DNA of 42,556 nucleotides, taken from the NCBI GenBank assembly GCA_016931175.1, contig JAFGFH010000021.1, positions 1 to 42,556 on the forward strand, written 5' to 3'. Origin of the DNA: Nanobdellota archaeon (GTDB lineage: Archaea; Nanobdellota; Nanobdellia; Tiddalikarchaeales; Tiddalikarchaeaceae). The notes under the pieces were generated by a model. That model was not told the origin of the DNA and did no database searches. It worked only from the letters and a program-made list of their open reading frames with translations. Shown in pieces: positions 21,978 to 31,822 of the stretch (its first letter is position 1; the number at the start of each line of letters is the position of its first letter). Both the position numbers and the translations under genes were made by a program.

Positions 21978-24920
21978 ATGGCTGACAAGTATACTTCATT
22001 ATCTGAGGAAGAGATTCAAGGATTATTAGAAAATATTCAAAAAAATAAGTTAATAAATGAAAAAAAAGAATTAGATTTAGACATCTTTAATGACAGTCTT
22101 AAGGCCGCCAGTGAGAACTTAGGCACTATTATACCCAGTATTGTTGAGGTCAGCAAGGAGCAGGTTGCCATTATTAACCACGGGTTAGAAGGTGTTATTA
22201 ACTTCGTAAGAGCATTCCAGACAGTGAATACTACATTTGCTGTAATGGCTGAGAATACTGGAAACCCTGACAAGTTTAACAAGTTCGTTAACAAGTTAGA
22301 CCAGGTTACTGATTTGGAGAAAAGGATAGTAACCGATGTTAAAGACTCATTAATTAATCTCGGAGCATTACTTAAGGAGACTATAAAAGAGACAGCTGTT
22401 TACTATGCAGCTCTTGGAAAGATAATATACTCAGACAGTGAAGAGGTAATAAACCTATCATATAAAGCAGACCCTGCTTTAAGGTCTAAAATAAGAGAGT
22501 TGTACCAGAGAAAAGAAGTAAACCTGCCTAAGACTATAACTACAAAGTTAGGACTGGTTCAAATAATACAATCTCTTGAAAATGTAAGCAAAGAGATAAA
22601 GAAGATACCTGACAGGGACTTGGAGTATTATACTATTAAGGCAGCTAGGAAAGGAGCAGAGAAACCGATTGAGATTAGTCTTGACATTGATGTAATGAAG
22701 ACATTAAAGTCATTAAGCGGTGAATTATTATCCTCTCTAACAAGGGTTGGATTATTAGTCAAAGACCAGGATAATAATGTTCAAATGCTGAAATCAGAGG
22801 TCTTCGCAGAGAACCTGATTGCTCAATCAGGTATTGATGAAACCACTAAAGCATTAGAAGGGATTGAAAAAGACATTGACGTTGTTAAGTTCTTCAAAGA
22901 CAGGGCAAGAAGATTGTTCGAACTAAAGAACATGAAAGTTGAAGACAAACACGCTGCAGCATTGTTCAAAGAGTTAGCAATAACTAAAAAGGATGAGAAC
23001 AAGGCAAGAGAACTGCATGATGACATTGTCAAGAACCAGATTAAACACATCACAACTATTGTAAGAGCATTCGCTGAGATAGTATCATTATGGGGCCACC
23101 AGGTTGACAGCGAGATACACATAGGACAAGTCGCTGACAAGACAGCAATAGCTTTGAAGAAACTGACAGAGGTTGAGTTAAAACTTGACTCAAACGCTAA
23201 TACTGAATCATTATTAATAACAAGAGATACTCAAGAGTCTATAGAGAAGACTTGTGCCAAGGCCAAAGACTTGAAAATAGTAGGCAAAGTAATGCAGTTC
23301 TTACTGCAGAGATTAAAGACAGTAGTAGGATTCAATGAGAGCCTTGAAAAGGATTTAAGATACTTCTCACAGCAGAAAGCAAGCGCTGAGGACTACAAGA
23401 ACAGGCACTTGGAAGGAATTAAGGAGTTAATCTATGAAAGATATCCTAAGATGAGCAAGAACGTCAGCCAGATAATAACTAATTTCAACAACAGTTTAAG
23501 CAAGATAACTGACAATAGGAATATTTTTGAAAACAAGAGATTGTTTGACGAGTTCGCTTCAAACTATGCTCTCATAAACGCTTCATTGAACGAGTTCAAG
23601 AAGGAATTAACCAAGGTTAACCTTTCAGATATTACTGTGGAAAACTTTGAACAATTATGCACGGAACTGCAGGGTTCAATGGGAGATGTAGGATTTAATC
23701 TCAAAAACTTGTTCACCAAACTTAACAGTTTAACAAATACGTTCTCGAATGATATTAACAACTTCATGCAGATATCCGACGCTTACAAAGAGTTTGTCAA
23801 GGAGATGGCGCCGATGCTTGACTTCATAAGATACATAGTTGACTACCAGAAGAAACTGGTTGGCGAGAAGATTGAAGTCAAGGTAATGAACTATAAGATT
23901 CAAGGATTCCAGAAATTATTCAGCGAGCTTGAAGCCATGCAGAAAGAACAGGCCGGGCTTGAGAAAGAACTTTATGATGTAATGAAGAGTGTTGGCTTAA
24001 CAAGAAGTTCAGAAATGGTTTACCAGAGTTATACCAAAAAATTGGATGAAGACTTCAGAGGCTTATTTGGAGAGATGCAGACTTACCTTAATGAATACTT
24101 CAGCGACAAGGCAAAGATAGACGAAGCTTACAACCTCGTAAAAACGCATCTTCAAAGATTTGAGGTTGACTTCAGGGATTATAATAACAGGTTAAAAGGC
24201 GCCAAGGTAGGATTCTTCCAGAAACTGTTCAAGACTCAGAGTTATAAGACGAGCGAGTTCTGGGATGACTTGAAGAATACGAAGAAATCACTTGAGAAGT
24301 ATGACAAAATCGTTGATAAATTAAGAAAGACAAGCATAAATGTTGAAAAGATTTCCAAGGCAGACAATAACGTTGTTAAAAAGTTCTGCGACTTTTCAGT
24401 AATACTAGTAAACGATTTACTGCTTGGTTTGAAGGACTTAGTTAACGAGTTATACACAGTATATAATGTAATGTTCTTGGTTGTAAACAATTTAAAGATA
24501 CTAGTGAGTTCAGAGGGAACAAGCGAGGATAAGCAGGGCAATTATATTGAAAATTTCAATAAAATGCTGCAAGAACTTAAGAAAATGAATGAGAATATAT
24601 CAAAGGCAGAGGATAAGACCTTTGACCTTGAAGAGTTTGATGTTCTGCCTGTTCAGAGCATGCTTGAAGCACTAAATAAGGTAACAGATTTTTCAAACAT
24701 TGCAAACGTTACAGAAGACCAGAGAAACACTATTAATAAAGAGAAGCAGGAGATAGAGAAGAGCGTGCTCTTTGTTAAGAACGGCTTGTTAGAGTTTTTC
24801 TCCAAGTTCTTAATTGATGTTTACGATACCAGAATGGAGTCCGCCTCTGATAAGGAAAAGACTAAATTGAAGGATCAGAAGAGCAAGTATTTAAAACTCT
24901 TAAAAAACTTGAATAAGTAA
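21978..24920 (+). CDS. Giant all-helical (coiled-coil rich) cytoplasmic protein of unknown function
   Basis: 980 residues, no family recognised. It is highly charged with alternating Lys/Glu and Leu/Ile/Val heptad-like spacing almost throughout, with few Cys, Trp or His, no signal peptide and no transmembrane helix. Segments such as EEIQGLLENIQKNK, ELKKMNENISKAEDKTFD and KTKLKDQKSKYLKLLKNLNK show the helical character. Length and composition recall filament-forming or scaffold proteins. The ATG at 21978 has AT-rich boxes about 27-30 nt upstream. Followed after one base by cytidylate kinase, which seems to have its own TATA-like box inside the end of this gene. Confidence 0.8.
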   Translation: MADKYTSLSEEEIQGLLENIQKNKLINEKKELDLDIFNDSLKAASENLGTIIPSIVEVSKEQVAIINHGLEGVINFVRAFQTVNTTFAVMAENTGNPDKFNKFVNKLDQVTDLEKRIVTDVKDSLINLGALLKETIKETAVYYAALGKIIYSDSEEVINLSYKADPALRSKIRELYQRKEVNLPKTITTKLGLVQIIQSLENVSKEIKKIPDRDLEYYTIKAARKGAEKPIEISLDIDVMKTLKSLSGELLSSLTRVGLLVKDQDNNVQMLKSEVFAENLIAQSGIDETTKALEGIEKDIDVVKFFKDRARRLFELKNMKVEDKHAAALFKELAITKKDENKARELHDDIVKNQIKHITTIVRAFAEIVSLWGHQVDSEIHIGQVADKTAIALKKLTEVELKLDSNANTESLLITRDTQESIEKTCAKAKDLKIVGKVMQFLLQRLKTVVGFNESLEKDLRYFSQQKASAEDYKNRHLEGIKELIYERYPKMSKNVSQIITNFNNSLSKITDNRNIFENKRLFDEFASNYALINASLNEFKKELTKVNLSDITVENFEQLCTELQGSMGDVGFNLKNLFTKLNSLTNTFSNDINNFMQISDAYKEFVKEMAPMLDFIRYIVDYQKKLVGEKIEVKVMNYKIQGFQKLFSELEAMQKEQAGLEKELYDVMKSVGLTRSSEMVYQSYTKKLDEDFRGLFGEMQTYLNEYFSDKAKIDEAYNLVKTHLQRFEVDFRDYNNRLKGAKVGFFQKLFKTQSYKTSEFWDDLKNTKKSLEKYDKIVDKLRKTSINVEKISKADNNVVKKFCDFSVILVNDLLLGLKDLVNELYTVYNVMFLVVNNLKILVSSEGTSEDKQGNYIENFNKMLQELKKMNENISKAEDKTFDLEEFDVLPVQSMLEALNKVTDFSNIANVTEDQRNTINKEKQEIEKSVLFVKNGLLEFFSKFLIDVYDTRMESASDKEKTKLKDQKSKYLKLLKNLNK

Positions 24921-24921
24921 A

Positions 24922-25452
24922 ATGAAGATCACAATCTCCGGCGACTTAGGCAGCGGGAAATCAACGGTTGCTAAAATAATAGCTGAGCGTTTGAAACTCA
25001 AGTATTACAGCACTGGAATGATGTTCCGCAAACTAGCTAATGATATGAAATTATCATTGAAAGACTTGACGGAATTAGCAGAGAAGGATTCCAGGATTGA
25101 CAAGCGAATCGATGACTACCAGAAGAAACTCGGACGAACAGAAGACGATTTCATACTGGAAGGCAGATTAGGCTACCACTTCATACCAGACAGCATAAAA
25201 ATCTACTTAAAGGTTACTCCGGAAGAAGCAGCGAGGAGAATACTATTAAACCAGCGCAGCGACGAGTTATACAAAGACTTGCCTGAAGCTATTAAGTCAA
25301 TAAAGGAGAGGCGCAAGAGTGAACTCTTAAGATACAAAGAGTTGTACAAACTCAACCCTGAAGATGAATCTAACTATGACTTAGTAATAGATACAACTCC
25401 AATACCTGCAGAGCAGGTAGCGGAGAAGATAATAAAATTTACTTGCCCTTAA
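24922..25452 (+). CDS. cmk: Cytidylate kinase
   Basis: 176-residue P-loop kinase that phosphorylates CMP/dCMP. Walker A is ISGDLGSGKSTVAK at the N-terminus, followed by YYSTGMMFRKLA, the NMP-binding region with FILEGRLGY, and LNQRSDE in the lid segment. Matches the short archaeal-type cytidylate kinase, which is usually about 180 residues. A TATA-like atttaaaac (24889-24898) inside the preceding gene lies about 29 nt upstream. Its last 14 bases overlap the convergent small basic protein gene. Confidence 0.92.
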   Translation: MKITISGDLGSGKSTVAKIIAERLKLKYYSTGMMFRKLANDMKLSLKDLTELAEKDSRIDKRIDDYQKKLGRTEDDFILEGRLGYHFIPDSIKIYLKVTPEEAARRILLNQRSDELYKDLPEAIKSIKERRKSELLRYKELYKLNPEDESNYDLVIDTTPIPAEQVAEKIIKFTCP

Positions 25453-25666
25453 CCTTCTTAGCACCCTGCCTTAAAGCCTTAGCCAAATCAGTCAAGCCCT
25501 TAGACAAGTCACTCTTAGCTTTCTTAACAACCTTGCCCTCCTTGTACTTAACCTTAATCTTTCCAAAGTCGCGCTTGATAACGCTTGCAATGTTGTTAAT
25601 CATCTTGCCAATATCCTTAAGAGCTGCCTTAGTCTCCTTTTCTAAATCAGATTTTTTTGCAACCAT
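25439..25666 (-). CDS. Small basic amphipathic protein
   Basis: 75 residues, unrecognised, with about one quarter Lys/Arg. The sequence opens MVAKKSDLEKETKAAL and ends ALRQGAKKVKGK; helices of the type DIGKMINNIASVIKRDFGK and DLSKGLTDLAKAL are amphipathic. It could bind nucleic acid or membranes, but no known motif is visible. Plus-strand frame over the same bases is judged a shadow because it has no promoter and a hydrophobic-odd composition. Confidence 0.6.
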   Translation of the reverse strand: MVAKKSDLEKETKAALKDIGKMINNIASVIKRDFGKIKVKYKEGKVVKKAKSDLSKGLTDLAKALRQGAKKVKGK

Positions 25667-25700
25667 AAACTAGAAATAAGCAGTAGTTGTTTTAAAGCTT

Positions 25701-27545
25701 TTACCTGGCTCCTCCTCCTCCCCCGCCGTGGCCTCCGCCGAAACCTCCTCCTCCTCCTCCGAAGCCGCTGCGGCCCCCGCTGCTCCTGCTTCTAACACTA
25801 CTGGACATCATAGTCGAATGCAGTGAGGAGTAGAAATGAGGATGGTAATACAAGACTGCCATGTTGCTGTTCTTAGCAAAGTCAGGCACTTGAAGTTTCA
25901 TAACCTTAATAACATTATCAGCCACTCCCAAGATGATAGCGTAAACTAGGAACTGCTCCCACATTATAATACTCTGAGGAGGATGCTCTTTAAGCAAAGA
26001 GTAATCCTTCAAGAACTTCTTGAAATTATTCCACTTCAACTCGAAATTCCTGCCCTTCTGAGTCCACTTGCCAAGAACTTTCCTGCTAATCAGATTAAGA
26101 ACAACAACAGTAATGAAAGAGATAATGAAAGCAGTGCTTATTATGGAGCCAAAAGCTAAACTAATCCCTCCCATTAAACCAATCATGTGAATTAATAGAA
26201 AACCATTAATGAAGATTCCAACAATTAAGTTCTTCCTGGATACTAAGAAAGAGACAATAATAAAAGGCAAGTAAATTAGTAAAGGAAAAACTATGAAAAG
26301 GTTTGCAAGATTAGTTGTTAAAAGCGTAACAATAGAGATTATAGTTAAAATAGCAGACCATTTAAGGAACTCCTTGTTGCCTTTGTCAATAAAGTAATCC
26401 TCTTTCTTAAACGTCTCCGAAACAGCTTCTTTAAAAGACTTAATCGTCTTCTGGAAACTCTCACTATCACTGTAAGACTGAAGCTTCTTCTTCATACTAT
26501 TCCAGTTAACAGTATTATCCTTTTCAGCGTATTTAAACAAGAATGTTAAGACCTTATCCTCGTAATCAGTTAATTGAATCGCGTCTTTCTTGTCATTGTG
26601 TATTTGAATAATAACATTCTTCTCATCACCCTTGAAGCTGAGAATCTTCATCCTTGCAAGGTCAAACATTGTAGCAATGAAAGCCTCCAAGATTGGTTTG
26701 CCGTCATTATGCGAGTTAAGAATAGCACTGACTATTGCAGGACTGTCACTGGTAGGAGGGTTCCTCTCATAGACACCCATGTATTCAACAACTAATTCCC
26801 TTCCATACTTGTTGTAAACAATCCAGAATAGAACAGGAGGCCAGATTACGAAGATTATTGCAAAAAAAATCTCCATAAATTGCTTAACTGCGTAATAAGT
26901 CTCCATAGCTTTTATCTCATCAGCTTGTGTTCCTTCATGAACATCAGCGTATCTAGTCTCGCTTAAGGGTGCGAAAGTGGCTTGTGCTTCAATCCAGTGG
27001 TTTGCGGGAACACCGTTAGCAGTGTAATAGATTACATTGCCAGTGCTGTTGTAAACGTTTCCAGTAACCTGGTTGTGAATCCAGTACTCTCTGACGTCAG
27101 AAGGCAGAGTAATTGTAGCAGTTAAGGTTGTAAGCCTTTCCCAATCCGCTCCCCAGAACTGGAAGTGCAAACTGCTGATATCATCGTAGACGTCAACGAC
27201 TTTATCCATAGTGTAATCCATTACAACAGTGGTTTCCTTGTCGCACTGGTAATCCCTGAAGTAGAACTCGTAAATATAGTAATCAGACTGTCTCTCACGC
27301 GACTCAGTGAAGACCTCACTTGAAGAGCCTTGGAAGCTTATAATGTCAGACTCGCTGAACAAAGGAATCTCCCTGTAAATCACACTGTAGCAGCCGTCAA
27401 AGTGGAAGGTTAACTCTTCCCTTACACTAACCAAACCGTCATCAGCAACGTTTACTTGAACATCCGCGCTTTTAATAAAGAAACTTTTTGCAAAAACAGT
27501 AGAGAAAGATAATAGTAAAAGCAATAAAACCAGCTTCTTCTTCAA
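25701..27545 (-). CDS. DUF2207 membrane protein with Gly-rich tail
   Basis: 614 residues. A signal peptide (MKKKLVLLLLLLSFSTVFA) precedes an exported beta domain (VQVNVADDGLVSVREELTF, a DUF2207 hallmark), one transmembrane helix near 215-240 (FFAIIFVIWPPVLFWIVY), a cytoplasmic winged-helix-like part (YEDKVLTFLFKYAEKD), further membrane helices near 400-480, and a Ser/Gly C-terminus (GGRSGFGGGGGGFGGG). DUF2207 proteins usually neighbour LemA, as here. Function unproven. The start is TTG, overlapping the LemA stop by 4 bases (TTGA), so translation is coupled. Confidence 0.9.
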   Translation of the reverse strand: MKKKLVLLLLLLSFSTVFAKSFFIKSADVQVNVADDGLVSVREELTFHFDGCYSVIYREIPLFSESDIISFQGSSSEVFTESRERQSDYYIYEFYFRDYQCDKETTVVMDYTMDKVVDVYDDISSLHFQFWGADWERLTTLTATITLPSDVREYWIHNQVTGNVYNSTGNVIYYTANGVPANHWIEAQATFAPLSETRYADVHEGTQADEIKAMETYYAVKQFMEIFFAIIFVIWPPVLFWIVYNKYGRELVVEYMGVYERNPPTSDSPAIVSAILNSHNDGKPILEAFIATMFDLARMKILSFKGDEKNVIIQIHNDKKDAIQLTDYEDKVLTFLFKYAEKDNTVNWNSMKKKLQSYSDSESFQKTIKSFKEAVSETFKKEDYFIDKGNKEFLKWSAILTIISIVTLLTTNLANLFIVFPLLIYLPFIIVSFLVSRKNLIVGIFINGFLLIHMIGLMGGISLAFGSIISTAFIISFITVVVLNLISRKVLGKWTQKGRNFELKWNNFKKFLKDYSLLKEHPPQSIIMWEQFLVYAIILGVADNVIKVMKLQVPDFAKNSNMAVLYYHPHFYSSLHSTMMSSSVRSRSSGGRSGFGGGGGGFGGGHGGGGGGAR

Positions 27546-28084
27546 AAACTCACACCCTTATAATCAGACTTCTCGCTGAAAGGCTCAGCAGTCTTCAAAC
27601 CCATAATGTTCCCTATTAAAGAAAAAGGGAATGACTGCAGTCTAGTGTTGAACTTGAACACTACATCATTATAGAACTGCCTAGCGTAAGCAATCTTGTC
27701 TTCAACGTCTGTAATCTCCTCCTGCAAGAGCTTGAAGTTCTCATTAGCCTTAAGCTCAGGATAATTCTCAGCAACTATGAAGAACCTTGTTATTAACTTG
27801 TTAATCTCCTGGTTCAACTCGTACTTCTTGCTTACGCTCTTGCTGTTGTCAATAGCAGTTCTTAACTTAGTAATCTCTGTAAGCGTAGTCTTCTCGTACT
27901 TGCTGTAACCCTTAACTACTTGCACAAGCTTAGGTATTAAGTCGCTTCTCTTCTTCAACTGCACGTTAATCTGAGCCCATGCATTGCTAACCCTGTTATT
28001 CAAAGTAATGAAACTATTATAGACTAGTATTGAGAAGATAATAACACCAATTATTACTAATCCAACACCTGCTAAAACCATCAT
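27542..28084 (-). CDS. lemA: LemA family protein
   Basis: 180 residues. One N-terminal transmembrane helix (VGLVIIGVIIFSILVY) is followed by the LemA signature FITLNNRVSNAWAQINVQLKKRSDLIPKLV (in part: NAWAQINVQLKKRSDL), VVKGYSKYEKTTL, and the C-terminal YNDVVFKFNTRLQSFP. The outside-facing helical bundle is typical. Function of the family is unresolved; it is regularly encoded next to DUF2207 proteins. Start ATG overlaps the stop of the ATP-cone gene upstream (ATGA), placing three genes in one operon. Confidence 0.93.
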   Translation of the reverse strand: MMVLAGVGLVIIGVIIFSILVYNSFITLNNRVSNAWAQINVQLKKRSDLIPKLVQVVKGYSKYEKTTLTEITKLRTAIDNSKSVSKKYELNQEINKLITRFFIVAENYPELKANENFKLLQEEITDVEDKIAYARQFYNDVVFKFNTRLQSFPFSLIGNIMGLKTAEPFSEKSDYKGVSF

Positions 28085-28914
28085 TTTTGTATAACCTCTG
28101 ATGCTTTAATAATCTTATCACAATCCTCCCTAATCCTTCTGACTTCATCATTGTTCAAACCAATCTTTCTGAGAAGAGAATCGCTGACCTTAATAACCTC
28201 TGTGATTAAGAGTATGTTATTCTTGCTGAGCAAGCTGAAGGTTCTCTTAGAAACACTTGGCAGTAAAGTAACAGGGTAGTAATGGAACTTGTCAACTATG
28301 TAGCTTAAACTATCCTTGCCTTTATGCTTCCAGCTTATCATCTTAATATCCCAATAATCCGCGTACTTTAAACAATCATCTGAGAACTTAGTATTAGTAG
28401 CAATCCACAACTGTTTAAAATTATTGCTTTTCCTCTTCCTGCCTGCCTCAACAAGGTCAAGAAACCTGGCGTGAGAATATAACACGTCCTTAATACTCGT
28501 AGTTATCCCCCCGCTGTTGTGATACTTGCATTCTATGAAGAAATCGCTTCCTACAACATCCAACTCGTGAGGGATGGTCATGCTCTCATAAACCTGCCGC
28601 GTCTCAACCAGAGTTCCCTGCTGGATTAATATCTTTGCAATGAAGTCTTCAAACGCGTAACCGTCAGGGCCAAGACTCATAATTGACTGTTTAAGACTGT
28701 AAATGCTGGCAGCGTACTTGTTCTCGTACTTCTTAACGAGTTTGTAAATCAAGCGGTACAATCTATCAGTTGATATTAAATCATAATTCTTTTCAAGAAT
28801 CTTGTTAATAACGGTTTCTATAGTCTTCTCGCTAACACCGCTGTTCCTTAAACTATTCTCAACCTTGCTGGTATCAAACTCTTCAACCTCACCGTTCCTC
28901 TTAGTAACCCTCAT
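28081..28914 (-). CDS. ATP-cone - PD-(D/E)XK nuclease-like - helix-hairpin-helix protein
   Basis: 277 residues. Residues 1-88 are an ATP-cone (VTKRNGEVEEFDTSKVENSL ... KYAASIYSLKQSI), the nucleotide-sensing fold of ribonucleotide reductases and NrdR. Residues about 90-205 look like an Mrr/restriction-endonuclease-like domain: GYAFEDFIAKIL, HELDVVG (Asp) and FFIECKYH (ExK), the catalytic D...ExK pattern. The C-terminus (LLSKNNILLITEVIKVSDSLLRKIG) resembles a helix-hairpin-helix DNA-binding segment. An ATP/dATP-regulated DNA nuclease is inferred. Co-transcribed with LemA and DUF2207 (4-base overlap). Confidence 0.82.
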   Translation of the reverse strand: MRVTKRNGEVEEFDTSKVENSLRNSGVSEKTIETVINKILEKNYDLISTDRLYRLIYKLVKKYENKYAASIYSLKQSIMSLGPDGYAFEDFIAKILIQQGTLVETRQVYESMTIPHELDVVGSDFFIECKYHNSGGITTSIKDVLYSHARFLDLVEAGRKRKSNNFKQLWIATNTKFSDDCLKYADYWDIKMISWKHKGKDSLSYIVDKFHYYPVTLLPSVSKRTFSLLSKNNILLITEVIKVSDSLLRKIGLNNDEVRRIREDCDKIIKASEVIQK

Positions 28915-28950
28915 AGTAATAGAATAGTTTAAACCAGTAAATTAAAAGCC

Positions 28951-31776
28951 TTACTGCTTTAATCTAATACCAGCACTAACCTTTGCATCGTTAATCTTGA
29001 ACTCTTTCATCTTAGGCAAACTCTCGTGCTTAACACTATCTGCTTGCACGGATTTCATAATACTCTTCTTATGCTCTTCAAAACTCTTATTAATCAAATC
29101 ATCACCAGACTTCAAGTAGAGTATTACCCTGTCCTTAATCGTTAACTTCATCTCTTTCCTTAAATTATTCAAATGCCTTACAAGCTCCCTTGCAATGCCT
29201 TCTCTTTGAAGTTCAGGAGTGATAACAGTGTCCAATTCAACATTAAACCCGGTTCCCTTCTTGAAGATAACACTCTTAACATTCAACTCGTCCTTGATTA
29301 ATTCAACGTATTCCTTGCTTAAAGCATCACACACAACTGTTAAAGTGTTTAAAGCCTGCTTTACAGGAATCTTATTCTTATCCCTCTCATCCAAAGCTTT
29401 GCTAGTAATCTGCTTAACAATCTTCATATTATCAGTAACTGCTTCGCTTATCAATAATGAATCGAATAAAGGCCAAGTGTCCAAGTGAACGCTCTCAAAC
29501 AAGTCCTTGTTTAAACCTCTGAATCTTTGGTAAATCTCTTCAGTAATGAAAGGAGTAACTGGCGCCATTACTTTAATAGTATTCATTAAAGCGTAAGCAA
29601 GCGTCTTAACTGCGGGTTTGTCGCCGTCTCTTAACCTGTCCCTGCTTCTTCTCAAATACCAAGTGCTTAACTCGTCAATGTATTCTATTATTAACTCGCA
29701 CGTCTTCAAAGTGTCATAATCATTCAAGGAATTAGTAGTGTTCATTACTAACTCATTAGTCCTGCTTATAATCCACTGGTCGAGAACGTTCTTTGAAGAA
29801 GAATCATTAAACTCCTTATTATTCCCGCAGAACATGAAGTAAAAGTTTGCAACATTGCCCAGCAATAAGACTACTTTCCTGTAAACCTCTTTCAAGCCTT
29901 CTTCTTTGAAGTTAATATCCTGCCCTCTCATAACTTGTGAATACATGAGGAAGAAGCGCATAGCATCAGCGCCGTACTTGTCAAACATGATATTAGGGTC
30001 TGGGAAGTTCTTCTTGGATTTGCTCATTTTCTGCCCGTCAGCAGCTAAAATGTTGCCAGTGACTACGACGTTCTTGAAAGGCGGTTTTTTAAGTATTAAA
30101 ACTCCTATGACGTGCATGTAATAAAACCAAGCCCTTACCTGCGCAATATACTCTGAGACAAAATCAGCAGGATAGTTAGTCTTGAACCATTCATTGTTCT
30201 CAAAAGGGTAATGTTTTGCAGCGTAAGGCATGCTACCGCTCTCAAACCAGCAGTCAATAACCTCAGGAATCCTCGTCATTGTTCCAAAACACTTGCTGCA
30301 CTTCAAGTGAATCTTATCAACACTGTCCTTGTGCAAATCAACAACCTTGCCTAATTTTTCAACACTCTTCTCTCTTAACTCTTCAATACTGCCTATTACT
30401 TCAATTTTGCCGCACTTACTGCACCTCCAAACAGGGATTGCAGTAGCCCAGAACCTGTTCCTGCTAATAGTCCAGTCAGGAGCAGTCTCTATAATATACT
30501 TGAAACTGCCCTCTTTCAATGTTTCAGGATACCAGTTAATCAGCTTGGCTTGTCTTAAAAGTTCAGGCTTAACCTTTTGAATATTAATAAACCAGGAATC
30601 AACAGCGTTGTAAATCAACGCTGTCTCGCACCTGTAACAGAAAGGGTAAGAGTGCGTGTGGTCCTTAGCAGAGAATAATAAACCCTTGCTTTCCAAGTCT
30701 TTCAATACTTCCTTGTCAACCTTCTTAAACCATAAACCTTTCCAATCATCAGGACCAACTTCTAACTTTCCCTTGTCATTAATGTGCTGAATCATCGGCA
30801 GCTTGTATTTCTTAATCATTTCAAAATCGAACTCACCGTATAATGCCATGTGAACAATACCTGTACCTTCTTCAGAACTGACCTGTTCTCCGCCGTCAAT
30901 AACAGTGTAAGCGTTAGGTTCACTGATTAACTTGTACAAAGGAGTGTAATGCTTGCCTAACAACTTCTTGCCCTTAAAGGTTTCCAGAACCTTATAACTC
31001 TCCTTAACAGATTCCAACCTGTCTTTCGCGATTATCAAACTCTCTTTTCCAACCTTAATCTTAACATAATCCATCTTTGAATTAACAGCTAATCCAACAT
31101 TGCCTATTAGTGTCCAAGGAGTCGTAGTCCACGCCAGTATAGAAGCATCCTCTTTATCCAGTTTGAACTTAACAACCGGACTCTTGTCAGTAACATCCTT
31201 GTAACTCTTGTCCATAGCAATCTCAGCCTTTGCAACAGGAGTCTCACACCTCGGGCAATACATTAGTATCTTCTTGCCCTCGTAAACGTAACCGTCATCG
31301 TATAATTTCTTGAATATCCACCAAATAGTCTCCATGTAAGTATTATCCATAGTCTTGTAACTATTATCAAACTCTATCCACTTGCCCATCCTGTCAACTA
31401 TCTTACCCCACTCTTTTGCGAAGAATAAGACCTTACTCCTGCAGAACGCGTTAAACTTGTCAACTCCGTACTCTTCAATACCTTTCTTCTCCTTAATACC
31501 TAACTCCTTCTCTGCAATATTCTCAATAGGCAAACCGTGGCAATCCCAACCCCACTTTCTCTCACACCTGAAACCCTTCATAGTCCAATACCTTGGGAAG
31601 ACGTCCTTGCTAGTCAAGCCGAGTATGTGGCCGTAGTGAGGCAGTCCTGTAGCGAAAGGAGGACCGTCATAGAAAACGTACTGCTTGTTAAGACTCCTGT
31701 TATCAACGCTTTTCTTAAATATCTTATTCTTCTTCCAAAACTCGAGTATATTCTTCTCAGTCTCCAAATGAGTCAT
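28951..31776 (-). CDS. ileS: Isoleucyl-tRNA synthetase
   Basis: 941-residue class Ia synthetase charging tRNA-Ile. The HIGH-type motif is in GLPHYGHILG, the editing domain has WTTTPWTLIGN, zinc-binding Cys pairs occur in CPRCETP, CSKCGK and CSKCFG, and the KMSKS loop is DGQKMSKSKKN. Tail anticodon-binding helices follow. It belongs to the archaeal/eukaryotic-type group by overall pattern, though somewhat shorter than many members. ATG start with a minus-strand box GGCTTAAATAAG about 29 nt upstream. Confidence 0.97.
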   Translation of the reverse strand: MTHLETEKNILEFWKKNKIFKKSVDNRSLNKQYVFYDGPPFATGLPHYGHILGLTSKDVFPRYWTMKGFRCERKWGWDCHGLPIENIAEKELGIKEKKGIEEYGVDKFNAFCRSKVLFFAKEWGKIVDRMGKWIEFDNSYKTMDNTYMETIWWIFKKLYDDGYVYEGKKILMYCPRCETPVAKAEIAMDKSYKDVTDKSPVVKFKLDKEDASILAWTTTPWTLIGNVGLAVNSKMDYVKIKVGKESLIIAKDRLESVKESYKVLETFKGKKLLGKHYTPLYKLISEPNAYTVIDGGEQVSSEEGTGIVHMALYGEFDFEMIKKYKLPMIQHINDKGKLEVGPDDWKGLWFKKVDKEVLKDLESKGLLFSAKDHTHSYPFCYRCETALIYNAVDSWFINIQKVKPELLRQAKLINWYPETLKEGSFKYIIETAPDWTISRNRFWATAIPVWRCSKCGKIEVIGSIEELREKSVEKLGKVVDLHKDSVDKIHLKCSKCFGTMTRIPEVIDCWFESGSMPYAAKHYPFENNEWFKTNYPADFVSEYIAQVRAWFYYMHVIGVLILKKPPFKNVVVTGNILAADGQKMSKSKKNFPDPNIMFDKYGADAMRFFLMYSQVMRGQDINFKEEGLKEVYRKVVLLLGNVANFYFMFCGNNKEFNDSSSKNVLDQWIISRTNELVMNTTNSLNDYDTLKTCELIIEYIDELSTWYLRRSRDRLRDGDKPAVKTLAYALMNTIKVMAPVTPFITEEIYQRFRGLNKDLFESVHLDTWPLFDSLLISEAVTDNMKIVKQITSKALDERDKNKIPVKQALNTLTVVCDALSKEYVELIKDELNVKSVIFKKGTGFNVELDTVITPELQREGIARELVRHLNNLRKEMKLTIKDRVILYLKSGDDLINKSFEEHKKSIMKSVQADSVKHESLPKMKEFKINDAKVSAGIRLKQ

Positions 31777-31822
31777 AATATTAAAAATAGTAATTTTGCT
31801 CTTATTTAAGCCTTTTTGATTT

